Assembly: GCA_018607835.1 (NCBI GenBank) | Contig: JABBAS010000031.1 | Location: 230,567 to 294,566 of the forward strand | Source of the DNA: Methylobacillus sp. | Lineage (GTDB): Bacteria; Pseudomonadota; Gammaproteobacteria; Burkholderiales; Burkholderiaceae_C | Length of the DNA: 64,000 nt | Reading direction: 5' to 3' | Shown here: one piece after another, positions 19,636 to 30,275 of the stretch | How the letters are laid out: the number at the start of each line of letters is the position of its first letter | Position numbering within the stretch: position 1 is the stretch's first letter | Made by a program: the position numbers and the translations under genes | Notes under the pieces: generated by a model | The model's database searches: none | What the model was told of the DNA's origin: nothing | What the model saw: the letters and a program-made list of their open reading frames with translations, nothing else

Positions 19636-20625
19636 GTGAATAAGTCATCTCCGCTAAGCCTAACGATCGCCACACGAGAGAGTCGCCTTGCCATGTGGCA
19701 GGCGGAGCACGTTCAGGCTTGTCTGCACACCTTGGGCCACGACGTCAAGCTGTTGGGCATGACTACCCGGGGTGATGAGATTTTGGATCGGACCTTGTCA
19801 AAGGTGGGCGGCAAGGGACTCTTTGTAAAAGAGCTGGAAGTGGCTTTGGCGAATGGCGACGCCGATTTGGCGGTGCACTCACTAAAAGATGTCCCCATGC
19901 GACTGCCTGATGGCTTTGAGCTCGCCTGCGTGATGACACGCGAGGATCCGCACGATGCTTGGGTGTCTCCCGTCGCTGGCGATTTAGTTGACTTGCCTGA
20001 GGGTGCCGTGGTCGGCACGTCGAGTTTGCGCCGTGTGGTGTTGTTGCGTGATCGTTTGGACAGCTTGGGTCGCCAAGACGTGCGCATTAAGCCGCTGCGG
20101 GGTAATTTAGACACCCGTTTGCGCAAGCTTGACGCCGGGGAGTACCACGCCATTGTGTTGGCGGCCGCTGGCTTGAAGCGATTGGAACTGCCCGATCGTA
20201 TTCGCCGCATCTTTACGCCCAGCGACATGCTGCCATCCGCCGGCCAAGGGGCGTTGGGTATCGAGGTTCGCAGTGACCGGGTGGATTTGATCGAGGCCTT
20301 GAAGCCGCTTGTGCACATGCCAACGTGGTTCCGCGTTGCCGCCGAGCGCGCGGTGAGTCGAGCCCTTGGCGGCAGTTGCTCGGTACCACTGGCGGCGCAT
20401 GCCACATGGGGCGCGTCAGACGAATTGATCGTGGATGCTGCGTGGGGGGAGTTGGTCGATGTGGAGGCCACTGCCGACCTCACCGGGCAATTACAGGCCG
20501 CGCTTGCCAAGCCACTGATACGCGCGCAGCGCCGGGCCCACGTGACCGACCTGGCTGCAGCCGAGGCACTGGGCTTGGCGGTTGCGCAAGATCTTATCGC
20601 TGATGGTGCGCGCGTCACCAGTTAG
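19636..20625 (+). CDS. hemC: Hydroxymethylbilane synthase; GTG start
   Basis: [40 protein letters not shown]. Confidence 0.96.
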   Translation: MNKSSPLSLTIATRESRLAMWQAEHVQACLHTLGHDVKLLGMTTRGDEILDRTLSKVGGKGLFVKELEVALANGDADLAVHSLKDVPMRLPDGFELACVMTREDPHDAWVSPVAGDLVDLPEGAVVGTSSLRRVVLLRDRLDSLGRQDVRIKPLRGNLDTRLRKLDAGEYHAIVLAAAGLKRLELPDRIRRIFTPSDMLPSAGQGALGIEVRSDRVDLIEALKPLVHMPTWFRVAAERAVSRALGGSCSVPLAAHATWGASDELIVDAAWGELVDVEATADLTGQLQAALAKPLIRAQRRAHVTDLAAAEALGLAVAQDLIADGARVTS

Positions 20626-21475
20626 GCGGCGCACGGTCGTTGTCACCAGGCCGCTGCCCGAAGCGGGTGGCTGGGCAGATCATCTGCGTGCGGCAGCATA
20701 CCCGGTGCTCACGCTCCCACTGATTAACATCCAAGGCTTGGGCGGCGCACCGTTGCAGGCGCATCTCACGGCGGTTCAGGCGTGGCCAACGTTTTCCTCG
20801 GTCATGTTTGTGAGCGCCAATGCCGTTCGCTTCTTTTTTGCAGCGGCATCCGCCACCGACAGCGCGCACTGGCTGGCGCGCTGGCGTGCAGGGGCGGGAC
20901 CCCGCTGCTGGGCAACGGGCCCGGGTACGGTCAAAGCGCTGCGTGCGGCTGGCGTGCCAGAGCAGGCCATTGATGCGCCGTTAGCGGCGGGGTTGGCCTT
21001 TGACTCGGAACATCTATGGGCCGTCGTCCAAGCGCAAATTAAGCCGGCGTCGGCGGGCGCTCCTGAGCCGACTGTACTGATCGTTCGCGGTCGCTCCGGC
21101 AGCGCAGATGACGGCGATGGCCGGGATTGGTTGGGGAAGCAGTGCGTGGCGCGCGGCGCACAGGTGACGTACCTAGCGGTTTATCAGCGGTCAATGCCGG
21201 TTTGGGACAGCGCATTTGAAAGCGTGTGGAAGCAAGCCACCAGCGACCCCACGGCGGTGTGGCTTGTGAGCAGCACGCAGGCGCTCTCAAACGCACAGGC
21301 GTTGGTAGGCGCTGACAGCAACTTACTGGCTAACCAGACGTTGTTGGTGACCCACGCACGTATTCAGGAACGCGCAAAAGCATTGGGGTGCAAGCACGTC
21401 GCCCTTTGCGCGCCCGTGATGGATTCCATTTTGATGACGCTCCGCGCTCTTGATCAGAACTTTTCCGGTCTGTGA
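20603..21475 (+). CDS. hemD: Uroporphyrinogen-III synthase
   Basis: [21 protein letters not shown]...[12 protein letters not shown]; overlaps hemC 3' end. Confidence 0.9.
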   Translation: MVRASPVRRRTVVVTRPLPEAGGWADHLRAAAYPVLTLPLINIQGLGGAPLQAHLTAVQAWPTFSSVMFVSANAVRFFFAAASATDSAHWLARWRAGAGPRCWATGPGTVKALRAAGVPEQAIDAPLAAGLAFDSEHLWAVVQAQIKPASAGAPEPTVLIVRGRSGSADDGDGRDWLGKQCVARGAQVTYLAVYQRSMPVWDSAFESVWKQATSDPTAVWLVSSTQALSNAQALVGADSNLLANQTLLVTHARIQERAKALGCKHVALCAPVMDSILMTLRALDQNFSGL

Positions 21476-21576
21476 TATTGCCATCTACAATGGGTGCGAG
21501 GGTGCTAAGAGGGCGGTCAACGGTTCTTTGACCGCTTCTGAGCGGCCCAACTGTGCAACCAACGAGAAGCGCGCTT

Positions 21577-22779
21577 ATGACTGACTCGACATCTACAGAT
21601 AATGCGTCTAAAAAGGCGAGCGTTGCAGGCGATGTGACGTTGCCTGCGGGCGACAAGGCCGCATCAAGTCCCGCTGCATCGACCGGCAAGTCGGGTCATC
21701 AATCGGCAGGCGGTCGCTCATTGGGTTCGATGTTCTTGATTCTCATGACCGTCGTCGTTTCTGTGGCGGCGCTGGCTTCCTCCTACCTCACTTGGCAGAG
21801 TTTCTCTGGTTTGCGTGCGGCGGTGGGTCAACGCATGCAGTCAGCCGAGGCAGAGGTCACACCGTTACGTGAACTGAGTAGTGAAACAGCCGGGCGTCTC
21901 AATGCCTTGCAATCACGCTTGAGTGGCGCGGAGCAACGTATCAGCGAGCTCAACCTGCAGCGTACCCAACTCGAGGAGTTGATGCTAAGCGTGTCACGGT
22001 CGCGGGACGAAACCTTGGTTCAGGACTTGGGTTCTGCATTGCGTTTTGCCGTGCAGCAAGCACAACTGATGGGCAACCCCCAGCCGCTTATCGCCGCGCT
22101 GCAAGTGGGTATCGAGCGCATCGAGGCCGCAGCCAACCCCCGTTTGGCCGGCGTTCGGGATGCCATGAAAAATGACTTGGATGTGATGCAGACCGAGACC
22201 AATACCGATGTCTCGCTGGTCGTTCGCGACCTGGCCCGCTTGACTCGCGACATGAATAAAATCGCGATGCGCGATACCGCGCCGCCGACAGACCGCACAG
22301 TCACTTCCGACGCGGACACGTCTGCCGCACCTTCCCCAGCCATTGGCCTGGCCACTGACCCCGCATCGACCACCGTGGCCCCGTCCCTGCTCGATCAGGC
22401 GGTGACGTCTGTGAGTACCGTGTGGCATAGCTTGAGTCAGGCCTTCGTGGCGCAAGCCAGTCAACTGGTGCGCGTCCGCGCCGTAGCGCCTACCGATGAG
22501 TTGATGTTGTCACCCGAGAACGCCTGGGTGTTGCGAGAGAATCTGAAGCTGCGGTTGTTGAGCGCCCGACTTGCCGTGTTATCAGGGCAAAAGCAAACAG
22601 CGTTGGCTGATATTTCGGCGGTGCTACAAGGTATCGCGCTGTATGCCGATCCCGCGGCCCCCAGCGTGGTGGGGCTGGTCGGTGATTTGCAGCAGCTGCA
22701 AACAACGATTGCCGCGCTGCATGTCCCTATCCCTCAGAGTACGTTGGCCGCTCTGGCTAGCGTAGCTTCAGCACGATAG
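21577..22779 (+). CDS. hemX: HemX-like uroporphyrinogen-III C-methyltransferase-family membrane protein
   Basis: Single TM then coiled coil; hemD-hemX-hemY context. Confidence 0.85.
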   Translation: MTDSTSTDNASKKASVAGDVTLPAGDKAASSPAASTGKSGHQSAGGRSLGSMFLILMTVVVSVAALASSYLTWQSFSGLRAAVGQRMQSAEAEVTPLRELSSETAGRLNALQSRLSGAEQRISELNLQRTQLEELMLSVSRSRDETLVQDLGSALRFAVQQAQLMGNPQPLIAALQVGIERIEAAANPRLAGVRDAMKNDLDVMQTETNTDVSLVVRDLARLTRDMNKIAMRDTAPPTDRTVTSDADTSAAPSPAIGLATDPASTTVAPSLLDQAVTSVSTVWHSLSQAFVAQASQLVRVRAVAPTDELMLSPENAWVLRENLKLRLLSARLAVLSGQKQTALADISAVLQGIALYADPAAPSVVGLVGDLQQLQTTIAALHVPIPQSTLAALASVASAR

Positions 22780-22788
22780 GATCGCACC

Positions 22789-24060
22789 ATGAAATGGCTT
22801 TTCTCTCTCATTTGGTGGGTCGTGCTTGCGGTTTGTGTCGCTTGGTTGTTGAACAACAGTGCAATGGTCTCGGTGTTTGTCGATGGCTTGCGCATCGATT
22901 TATCACTCAATCTAATCTTGACCTGCTTGGCGCTCGGGGTCTGGCTGCTGCTGGTCGGATTGCGTTTTCGCTATGGGATTCAAGCCACCTATGTAACGAG
23001 TAAGCGCGCGCGTTTGACGTACAAGGAACAGGCCGTATCGTCTTTGGTTTTAGATGCGCTGAGTCTGCAACTCGCTGGACGGCATGGTCGAGCCCAAACA
23101 GCGGCGGCGGAGGCCATTGAGAAGTTGGATGGCTTAACGGCCCAAGATGGCGCTCAGTTGCCGCGTCAGGCAACCTTGCGGGTACTGGCGAATTGGGTTT
23201 GCGCGGAGAGCGCGCACACCCTGCGTCAAACCGCGGTCGTGGACACCCACTTAGCGCATGCATTGGCGGTGGACACCCACAACGACGGTGCGATTGCCCA
23301 AGAGGGTGTGCGCCTGCGGGCGTTGCGATGGGCGCTAGAACTTGGCGATAGCCCCCGCGCGCATCAACGCTTAGCGGAGCTACCTAAAGCGGTCTCACGC
23401 CGTGTGCAGGTCTGGCGCGCACGGCTCGATCTGGCGTTGATGGACCAGCAACCTGAAAAGGCACTGGAAGCCGTTAGGACACTCACCAAGCATGGGGTTT
23501 ATGCGGCGCGTGCGTCACTGAGTTTGCAACGCTCACTGGCGGTGCAGATGTTGGAGCGTTGTCATGACGAGGTCGCATTGGAGAGCATGTGGAAATCCTT
23601 GCCGCAGGCGGAGCGGGCCGGCTATGACGTGTCTCTGGCGTGGGTCAGTCAACGCTTGGCCGTTGCGGCGGATCTGAGTGATGAGGTGGCGGTCAAACTG
23701 ATGTCCCAGTTACAAGTTATTTGGGACAACATCGGTGACTTGAGCGATGCGCAACAAGCACGTCTGGTTGCGTGTATGACGCAGCTCTTGCCCCAACTAC
23801 CCGATAGCTGGTTGGGCGTTATAGAGCAGGCACAGCAACAGCAGCCCGAAAAGGGTCTGCTGCAATACCTTACCGCGGTGGCTTATGTACAACGTCAGCT
23901 CGTTGGCAAGGCCAAACCAATGTTGAAGCGGGCGGCAGAAAGCGATGCCCCGCTGGATTTACGTCGTGACGCTTGGGTGCAAACCGCGAAGTTAGAGGCC
24001 GAGCTAGGCGATCAAGCCGCTGCGGCCGCCGCTTGGCAAGCGGCTGCGCTGGCAAGCTGA
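22789..24060 (+). CDS. hemY: HemY-like heme biosynthesis membrane/TPR protein
   Basis: N-terminal two TM segments then TPR-like helices; context. Confidence 0.87.
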   Translation: MKWLFSLIWWVVLAVCVAWLLNNSAMVSVFVDGLRIDLSLNLILTCLALGVWLLLVGLRFRYGIQATYVTSKRARLTYKEQAVSSLVLDALSLQLAGRHGRAQTAAAEAIEKLDGLTAQDGAQLPRQATLRVLANWVCAESAHTLRQTAVVDTHLAHALAVDTHNDGAIAQEGVRLRALRWALELGDSPRAHQRLAELPKAVSRRVQVWRARLDLALMDQQPEKALEAVRTLTKHGVYAARASLSLQRSLAVQMLERCHDEVALESMWKSLPQAERAGYDVSLAWVSQRLAVAADLSDEVAVKLMSQLQVIWDNIGDLSDAQQARLVACMTQLLPQLPDSWLGVIEQAQQQQPEKGLLQYLTAVAYVQRQLVGKAKPMLKRAAESDAPLDLRRDAWVQTAKLEAELGDQAAAAAAWQAAALAS

Positions 24061-24072
24061 TAGGTTCCCTAC

Positions 24073-24600
24073 CTAGCCTACCTGCCACACGCGGGTGCGC
24101 CCATCTGCTTGTACCAACAACACATTGAATGGATCTTTGCGTCCGCCGTAAACGGGACCATCCATGCCTGGGCTACCAATCGGCATGCCTGGGACGGTAA
24201 TCCCTAGCGCTTTAGGTCGCTCGGCGAGTAAGCGCTTGATAGCGTCTGCAGGCACGTGGCCTTCAACGACGTAGCCCGCTACGGTTGCCGTGTGGCAAGA
24301 ACCAAGCTTTTCCGACAGGCCCAACTGCTTGCGCTTAGCGCGGTTCCCCGTATCGTATGTCTTTACTTGGAAGCCGGCTTGCGCCATGAGTGCTACCCAG
24401 TCTTTGCAGCAACCGCAATTAGGGTCTTTCCAGACTTCTAACAAAGGGGCTGTCGTCGCCGCTTGAGCCCGTGGCATCGCCCACGCGCCTAGCGTGGCCA
24501 CCACAGCAAATGTCGCGAAGCCGCCAAACCGTTGCAAGGTGGCCCGTTTACTGTGGGACACCGTATGCGACAAGGCGATTGACTGATCTGATTTCTTCAT
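24073..24600 (-). CDS. DUF411 domain protein, exported
   Basis: Signal peptide, then LLEVWKDPNCGCCKDWVALM...SCHTATVAGYVVEGHVPADAIKRLL. Confidence 0.9.
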   Translation of the reverse strand: MKKSDQSIALSHTVSHSKRATLQRFGGFATFAVVATLGAWAMPRAQAATTAPLLEVWKDPNCGCCKDWVALMAQAGFQVKTYDTGNRAKRKQLGLSEKLGSCHTATVAGYVVEGHVPADAIKRLLAERPKALGITVPGMPIGSPGMDGPVYGGRKDPFNVLLVQADGRTRVWQVG

Positions 24601-24683
24601 GAGAACTCCACATGCTGAGCAAACGATTTCGAGGGATGCAACATCTAGAAAGTTCCCATACGTTGTCGTATTTGACGGCGCTG

Positions 24684-25427
24684 TTAATGGCCCAAGATCT
24701 TAGACAAAAAGTCTTTGCTGCGCTCGTTCTGGGGGTTGTTGAAGAACTCGTCCGGGGTGTTTTCTTCGACAATCTGACCCTGATCCATAAAGATGACGCG
24801 GTCGGCCACGGCCTTGGCAAACCCCATTTCATGGGTCACACAAATCATGGTGATACCTTGGTCGGCCAGTTCGACCATGACGTCCAACACCTCTTTGATC
24901 ATCTCGGGGTCGAGTGCGGAGGTCGGCTCATCAAACAACATAATTTTGGGCGTCAGGCACAAAGCCCGTGCAATGGCCACGCGCTGTTGCTGACCGCCAG
25001 AGAGCTGTAACGGGTACTTTTCCGCCTGCTCGGCAATTTGTACGCGCTCAAGTTGCTGCATGGCGCGATCTTCAGCTTCCTGTTTGGGCAATTTCCCCAC
25101 CCACATCGGCGAAAGCGTCAAATTTTCCAGCACGGTCAGGTGAGGGAATAAATTGAACTGTTGGAACACCATGCCCACTTGTTTGCGGACCTGATCAATG
25201 GCCTTCACGTCGTCACCAAGCTCCACACCGTCTACCACGAGGCGACCCTCCTGATGCTCCTCCAGCCGATTGATACACCGGATGAGCGTTGACTTGCCGG
25301 AGCCCGATGGACCGCAAATGACAATGCGTTCACCTTTGGCGACGGATAGGTTGATATCCCGCAGCACATGGAAATTATTGCCATACCACTTGTTAACTTT
25401 GTCGAATGTAATGATGGGTTCAGACAT
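24684..25427 (-). CDS. aapP: Polar amino-acid ABC transporter ATPase
   Basis: [47 protein letters not shown]. Confidence 0.9.
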   Translation of the reverse strand: MSEPIITFDKVNKWYGNNFHVLRDINLSVAKGERIVICGPSGSGKSTLIRCINRLEEHQEGRLVVDGVELGDDVKAIDQVRKQVGMVFQQFNLFPHLTVLENLTLSPMWVGKLPKQEAEDRAMQQLERVQIAEQAEKYPLQLSGGQQQRVAIARALCLTPKIMLFDEPTSALDPEMIKEVLDVMVELADQGITMICVTHEMGFAKAVADRVIFMDQGQIVEENTPDEFFNNPQNERSKDFLSKILGH

Positions 25428-25472
25428 GGTTTTACTCTTAAATATTTGTTGCGTACAAGCGTTGCGTGTGCA

Positions 25473-26576
25473 TCAACGCTGCTTACCTTTGTTGGCTTGT
25501 CCTTCGACCCACGAGCTGTAGCGCGACATGGAAAAGCAGAACAGGAAATAAATCATGGCGATGAATAAGTAGCCCTCGACATAGAAGATGCGCCATTCCG
25601 TGTCGGAGCCCAGAGCCATCTTGAGTGCGCCTGTCAACTCATACAAGCTCACAATGATGACCAAAGACGTGTCTTTGAAGATCGCGATGAAGCTGTTCAT
25701 GATGCCGGGTACAACCATCGCCAAAGCTTGCGGTAAGACGATCTTGCGTTGTGTTTGCCAGTAGGACAAACCCAAGGTCGCAGCCGCCTCAATCTGCCCC
25801 TTGGGAACTGCTTGCAAGCCGCCACGTATCACTTCAGCCATGTACGCGGTTTGAAACAGCGTGATCCCCACCAGAACCCTGACCAGTACGTCAATCGTGA
25901 CGCCAGCAGGCATGAACAGTGGGAACATGAACGAGGCCATGAACAAGACGGAGATCAGCGGGACGCCGCGAATCAGCTCTACAAACACAGTGCACAAAGC
26001 GCTGATGGCGGGTAAATCTGATCGCCGGCCCAGCGCCACGAGTAGCGACAACGGGAAAGCCAGGGCAATCGAGATCGTGGCGAGCATGATGGTCAGTGGC
26101 AAGCCGCCCCAACGGCTGGTCTCAACGGGCTCAAGGCCCATGACGTCGCCGCCCATGAGCGTGAAGAAGCTACCCAGAACCAAAACCCAGAGGGCAATCA
26201 ACCAGGGCTTCCAAAATGGACGCGTACAGCTGGCCACCAGCAAGATGACCATCAACAGGGTGGCGATTAGTGGGCGCCATTGCTGATCGTAGGGGTAGCG
26301 GCCGAAAATGATCACACGGTATTTCTCGGTGATCACACCCCAGCAAGCACCGGCGCCCTCCGCGCGGCAGGCCCCTGAGTCAGCCAGCCAGGTGGCGCGT
26401 AATATCGCCCAGTCAATGAGCTGCGGCAGGTACCAGACCAGCACACCGCCAAAAAGCAGCGTGGCCAAAGTGGTTCGTAGGTCGCCAAACAGGTTGCTAC
26501 GAATCCAAGGGACGAGGCCCTCGGTGTTCACAGGTGCCCGTCTCGCCTCGATCGGTTTAAAGGTAGATGTTGACAT
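25473..26576 (-). CDS. aapM: Amino-acid ABC transporter permease (AapM-like)
   Basis: Multi-TM, VELIRGVPLISVLFMASFMFPLF; operon context. Confidence 0.87.
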   Translation of the reverse strand: MSTSTFKPIEARRAPVNTEGLVPWIRSNLFGDLRTTLATLLFGGVLVWYLPQLIDWAILRATWLADSGACRAEGAGACWGVITEKYRVIIFGRYPYDQQWRPLIATLLMVILLVASCTRPFWKPWLIALWVLVLGSFFTLMGGDVMGLEPVETSRWGGLPLTIMLATISIALAFPLSLLVALGRRSDLPAISALCTVFVELIRGVPLISVLFMASFMFPLFMPAGVTIDVLVRVLVGITLFQTAYMAEVIRGGLQAVPKGQIEAAATLGLSYWQTQRKIVLPQALAMVVPGIMNSFIAIFKDTSLVIIVSLYELTGALKMALGSDTEWRIFYVEGYLFIAMIYFLFCFSMSRYSSWVEGQANKGKQR

Positions 26577-26586
26577 ATTCGCAGGC

Positions 26587-27765
26587 CTATCGCTCTTTGA
26601 TCGCAGAGCGTTTGTTGTACCAGTTCATTAAGAGAGAGGTGAGCAGTGAGGTCATGAGATAAATTAACATCACGATCGCAATGCACTCAACCGCTCGGCC
26701 TGTTTGGTTCAGCGCGGTATTGGTCACAGACACAATGTCTGGATAGCCCACGGCAACCGCGAGCGATGAATTTTTGGTGAGGTTGAGGTACTGGTTGGTT
26801 AGTGGCGGAATAATCACGCGTAAGGCCTGAGGCAGCATCACCAACTTCATGGTCAATCTCTTGGGTAGTCCCAAGGCGGCGGCAGCTTCCGATTGGCCTG
26901 CTGATACCGATTGGATACCGGCGCGCACCACCTCGGCCACAAATGCTGCGGTGTAAAACGTCAAGCCAAACAACACCGTTAAAAATTCTGGTGTCACAGC
27001 GGCTCCAAACTCGATCGCAAAGTCGCCTTTGACGGGGGTGTCGAATTCGGATGGCGCCCCGCCGATGAACCAGCCCACCACCGCGCCTGCAAGCAGCATG
27101 CACACGGGAACCCAAAAGCTACTCACCGGTTGACCTGTCGCCTCAAATCTGCGCGTTGCCCAGCGCCGGTAGACAAATATGCCCACACCCGCGAGTAACA
27201 GACCGAATAAACCTAGCAAATGGCCGAATTCCCAGAGCGGTGCGGGAAAGTTGATACCGCCCTTACTCAGGAAAAAATTGCCAACTTGCCACGGCTCCCA
27301 GCTGTCCGGCAACGTTTGCGTCAGGAACAGGTACCACATGTAAAGCTGTAGCAGGACAGGAATGTTGCGGAATACCTCCACATAGGCGGTACAAAACCCA
27401 CGCACCAAGGCGTTGCGCGAGAAGCGGCCGATGCCCAGCGCAGTGCCAAGCACGGTTGTGAGGACGATGCCGATAATGGCCACGCGCAAGGTGTTGGATA
27501 AGCCAACAACGAAGGCCCACCAGTAGTCTTGACCAGAGTCGTAGGGTATGGCTGTTTCACCGATTTCAAAACCGGCAGCCTGGGTCAGAAAGTCGAACCC
27601 GCTCTGCATGCCGCGCGCCGCCATGTTCGTCATGGTGTTGCTGGCCAGCAGCCAAATAAGTGAGATGATCGCGCCGATCGCGAGCGCTTGGTAGACAAGG
27701 CCTCGGAATGCCTTGCTGCGCCAAGACCAATGGGTCACCTTGGGTGGCACGTGGGTGGTGCTCAT
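26587..27765 (-). CDS. aapQ: Amino-acid ABC transporter permease (AapQ-like)
   Basis: Multi-TM, YVEVFRNIPVLLQLYMWY; operon context. Confidence 0.87.
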   Translation of the reverse strand: MSTTHVPPKVTHWSWRSKAFRGLVYQALAIGAIISLIWLLASNTMTNMAARGMQSGFDFLTQAAGFEIGETAIPYDSGQDYWWAFVVGLSNTLRVAIIGIVLTTVLGTALGIGRFSRNALVRGFCTAYVEVFRNIPVLLQLYMWYLFLTQTLPDSWEPWQVGNFFLSKGGINFPAPLWEFGHLLGLFGLLLAGVGIFVYRRWATRRFEATGQPVSSFWVPVCMLLAGAVVGWFIGGAPSEFDTPVKGDFAIEFGAAVTPEFLTVLFGLTFYTAAFVAEVVRAGIQSVSAGQSEAAAALGLPKRLTMKLVMLPQALRVIIPPLTNQYLNLTKNSSLAVAVGYPDIVSVTNTALNQTGRAVECIAIVMLIYLMTSLLTSLLMNWYNKRSAIKER

Positions 27766-27870
27766 AATATTTCTTCAGCTGATACCTCGCCGTCACAAGC
27801 ACATGCTTGTCAGAACTGGCGTGAGGTTAATAGAGATGATCGGGTCGTTATTGCTATGCATGAGGACAAA

Positions 27871-27900
27871 CCGCCTGCCAAGTAGTGACTTGACAGGCGG
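27871..27900 (-). terminator. Intercistronic hairpin (attenuator/processing site) between aapJ and aapQ
   Basis: CCGCCTGTCAAGT-cact-ACTTGGCAGGCGG, one mismatch in 13 bp, weak T tract. Confidence 0.65.
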
Positions 27901-27970
27901 CCTACCTATGCAACGCTGAGGCGTCCGCCTTTTCAGGCGTTGGTCTCAGAGTTGTTCAGTCGCGGGCAAC

Positions 27971-28996
27971 TTAGCGAACTGGGTAGGCGTACATCAAGCC
28001 ACCGTTGGTCCACAAGTTGTTGATGCCACGTGGCAACGCCAATGGTGAGTTAGGACCGACGTGACGCTCGAAAATCTCGCCGTAGTTGCCTGTAGCGGCC
28101 AACGCACGCGCCATCCACTCAGCATCCAAACCAATCAGCTTGCCGGTGTCGTCCTTAGAGCCTAAGAGGCGTCCGATCGCGGGGCTATCGTTTTTCTTCA
28201 TTTCGGCAAGGTTGGCCTGTGTAACGCCCAACTCTTCAGCTTCCACTAAGCCGGCGACGACCCACTTCACGATACCAAACCACTGGTCATCGCCTTGGCG
28301 AACCATAGGGCCCAATGGCTCCTTGGAGACCAGCTCAGGCAAGATCATGTAGTCAGCTGGATTTTGCGCGTCTTTGTTACGGACAGATGCCAAACCAGAG
28401 GCGTCTGTCGTGTAACCCAAGCAACGACCTGCAAAGAAGGCGGCTTTAGCGGCTTCAAAGCTCTCGAAAACAACGGTCTTGATGTTCAAGTTGTTGGCTT
28501 TTGAAAAGTCTGTGAGGTTCTTTTCTGTCGTGGTACCGGCTTCCACACACACCGTTTGGTTCTTGAGCTGCTTGGCGCTCTTCATTTTGGTCTTGGTAGG
28601 CACCATGAAGCCTTGGCCGTCATAGTAAGTTACGCCTGTTGCGTGCAGACCCAATGACGTATCGCGTGTCATTGTGAATGTGGTGTTGCGCGACAACATG
28701 TCAACTTCACCAGACTGCAGAGCGGTAAAGCGCTGTGTCGAGTTCAAAGGCACGTATTTCACTTTGCTGGCATCACCCAATGTGGCGGCCGCAACAGCGC
28801 GGCACACATCCACGTCTAGTCCAGACCACTCGCCCTTTGAGTCCGCTGCTGAAAAGCCAGGCAGGCCGGTGTTGACGCCACACACGAGCGTGCCGCGTGC
28901 CTTGACGGCGTCGAGAGTTTCGCCTGCGTGTGCAGGCATGGCTAGCACGGCGGTCGCTGCGACAACGGCAGCGGCTACGAATTTAATTTGTTTCAT
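27971..28996 (-). CDS. aapJ: Amino-acid ABC transporter substrate-binding protein (AapJ-like)
   Basis: Signal peptide MKQIKFVAAAVVAATAVLAMPAHA; GTLVCGVNTGLPGFSAADSKGEWSGLDVDVCRA. Confidence 0.92.
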   Translation of the reverse strand: MKQIKFVAAAVVAATAVLAMPAHAGETLDAVKARGTLVCGVNTGLPGFSAADSKGEWSGLDVDVCRAVAAATLGDASKVKYVPLNSTQRFTALQSGEVDMLSRNTTFTMTRDTSLGLHATGVTYYDGQGFMVPTKTKMKSAKQLKNQTVCVEAGTTTEKNLTDFSKANNLNIKTVVFESFEAAKAAFFAGRCLGYTTDASGLASVRNKDAQNPADYMILPELVSKEPLGPMVRQGDDQWFGIVKWVVAGLVEAEELGVTQANLAEMKKNDSPAIGRLLGSKDDTGKLIGLDAEWMARALAATGNYGEIFERHVGPNSPLALPRGINNLWTNGGLMYAYPVR

Positions 28997-29262
28997 GAAT
29001 ACTCCTGATTCGGATGGTTGTGAGTCAAACGCTGCCCGTTGGGTGTTTGAGAACCCACGCGTCGCAGACATGACACTATACCTAAGCTGATCACTGCTTT
29101 TTCTTGGGGTTTACACGGTCGTTTGCAATTTGAGAGCGGGCCGTGGCGACGACATCACCGAGTTCGCACCAAAACTGGGCGCTGTACTCAGTTATAGTTT
29201 TCCAGCGGCAGTGGAGGCGGTGGTAGCCGCCGTGCTTGCATATTTACAACCAAGGGGTCCGA

Positions 29263-30255
29263 ATGAAAGCATTACGTATAGACAAAGAACCGGCTTACCA
29301 GTGCCAATTGGTGGACATTGATGAGGCTCAATTTGAAGCGGAACTCGCTCCAGAGGGGGATGTGTGGGTGGACGTGGGCTATTCGACGATTAACTACAAA
29401 GACGGGTTGGCAATTACGGGGAAGTCGCCCGTCGTGCGCAAGCCGAGTTTAATTCCCGGGATTGATTTGGTCGGTCGCGTACGTCAGAGCACCCATGGTC
29501 GCTGGAAGGCCGGTGATGAGGTGATTTTGAATGGCTGGGGCGTGGGCGAAAATCATTCGGGCGGTTTGTCGCAAGTCGCGCGCGTGAAGGGCGACTGGCT
29601 CATTGAAAAACCGGCTGCCTTGAGTCCTTTACAGACCATGGCCGTCGGCACGGCGGGCTACACCGCGATGCTCTGCGTCATGGCCTTGCAGGCAAACGGC
29701 GTGAAACCGGAGGACGGTGAAATATTGGTGACTGGTGCCACAGGCGGGGTCGGTTCGGTGGCGGTTGCCCTGTTGTCAAAGGCAGGCTATCAGGTGGTGG
29801 CCGCGACCGGTAAGTCGACGGAGCACGCTTTTCTTGCCGAGCTAGGCGCCGCCAGCGTGGTGGCGCGTGAAACCCTGAGCGAGCCGGGCAAGCCCCTGCA
29901 AAAAGAACGCTGGGCCGGCGTGGTTGATGCGGTGGGGAGTCACACCCTCGTCAACGCCTGCGCCGCGACCCGCTACGGCGGTGTTGTGACGGCTTGCGGT
30001 TTGGCGCAAGGGATGGACTTCCCAGCGAGCGTGGCGCCGTTCATATTGCGCGGTATCACGTTGTGCGGAATCGACAGTGTGATGGCGCCAATCGCGCGGC
30101 GCGAGGCGGCTTGGGCGCGTATCGCTGGTGAGTTGGATTTGTCGCAACTGGCTGCGTTGACTCAGGTTGTGCCGCTATCCGGCGCGATGGACGCGGCACA
30201 GGCTATTTTGCGTGGCGAAATTCGCGGTCGCGTGGTGGTGGATGTGAATGCGTGA
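29263..30255 (+). CDS. acuI: MDR-family acrylyl-CoA reductase / YhdH-type quinone oxidoreductase
   Basis: STINYKDGLAITGKSPVVRKPSLIPGIDLVG; VTGATGGVGSVAVALLSKAGYQVVAATGK. Confidence 0.88.
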   Translation: MKALRIDKEPAYQCQLVDIDEAQFEAELAPEGDVWVDVGYSTINYKDGLAITGKSPVVRKPSLIPGIDLVGRVRQSTHGRWKAGDEVILNGWGVGENHSGGLSQVARVKGDWLIEKPAALSPLQTMAVGTAGYTAMLCVMALQANGVKPEDGEILVTGATGGVGSVAVALLSKAGYQVVAATGKSTEHAFLAELGAASVVARETLSEPGKPLQKERWAGVVDAVGSHTLVNACAATRYGGVVTACGLAQGMDFPASVAPFILRGITLCGIDSVMAPIARREAAWARIAGELDLSQLAALTQVVPLSGAMDAAQAILRGEIRGRVVVDVNA

Positions 30256-30275
30256 GTGACCTGTGGGCGTGCCGC

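Noticed and set aside
19713-20618. 301-aa minus-strand ORF opposite hemC
   Set aside because: Ser/Arg/Ala-rich shadow frame within a clear hemC gene.
25861-26286. 141-aa plus-strand ORF opposite aapM
   Set aside because: Antisense to an intact permease gene; no domain recognised.
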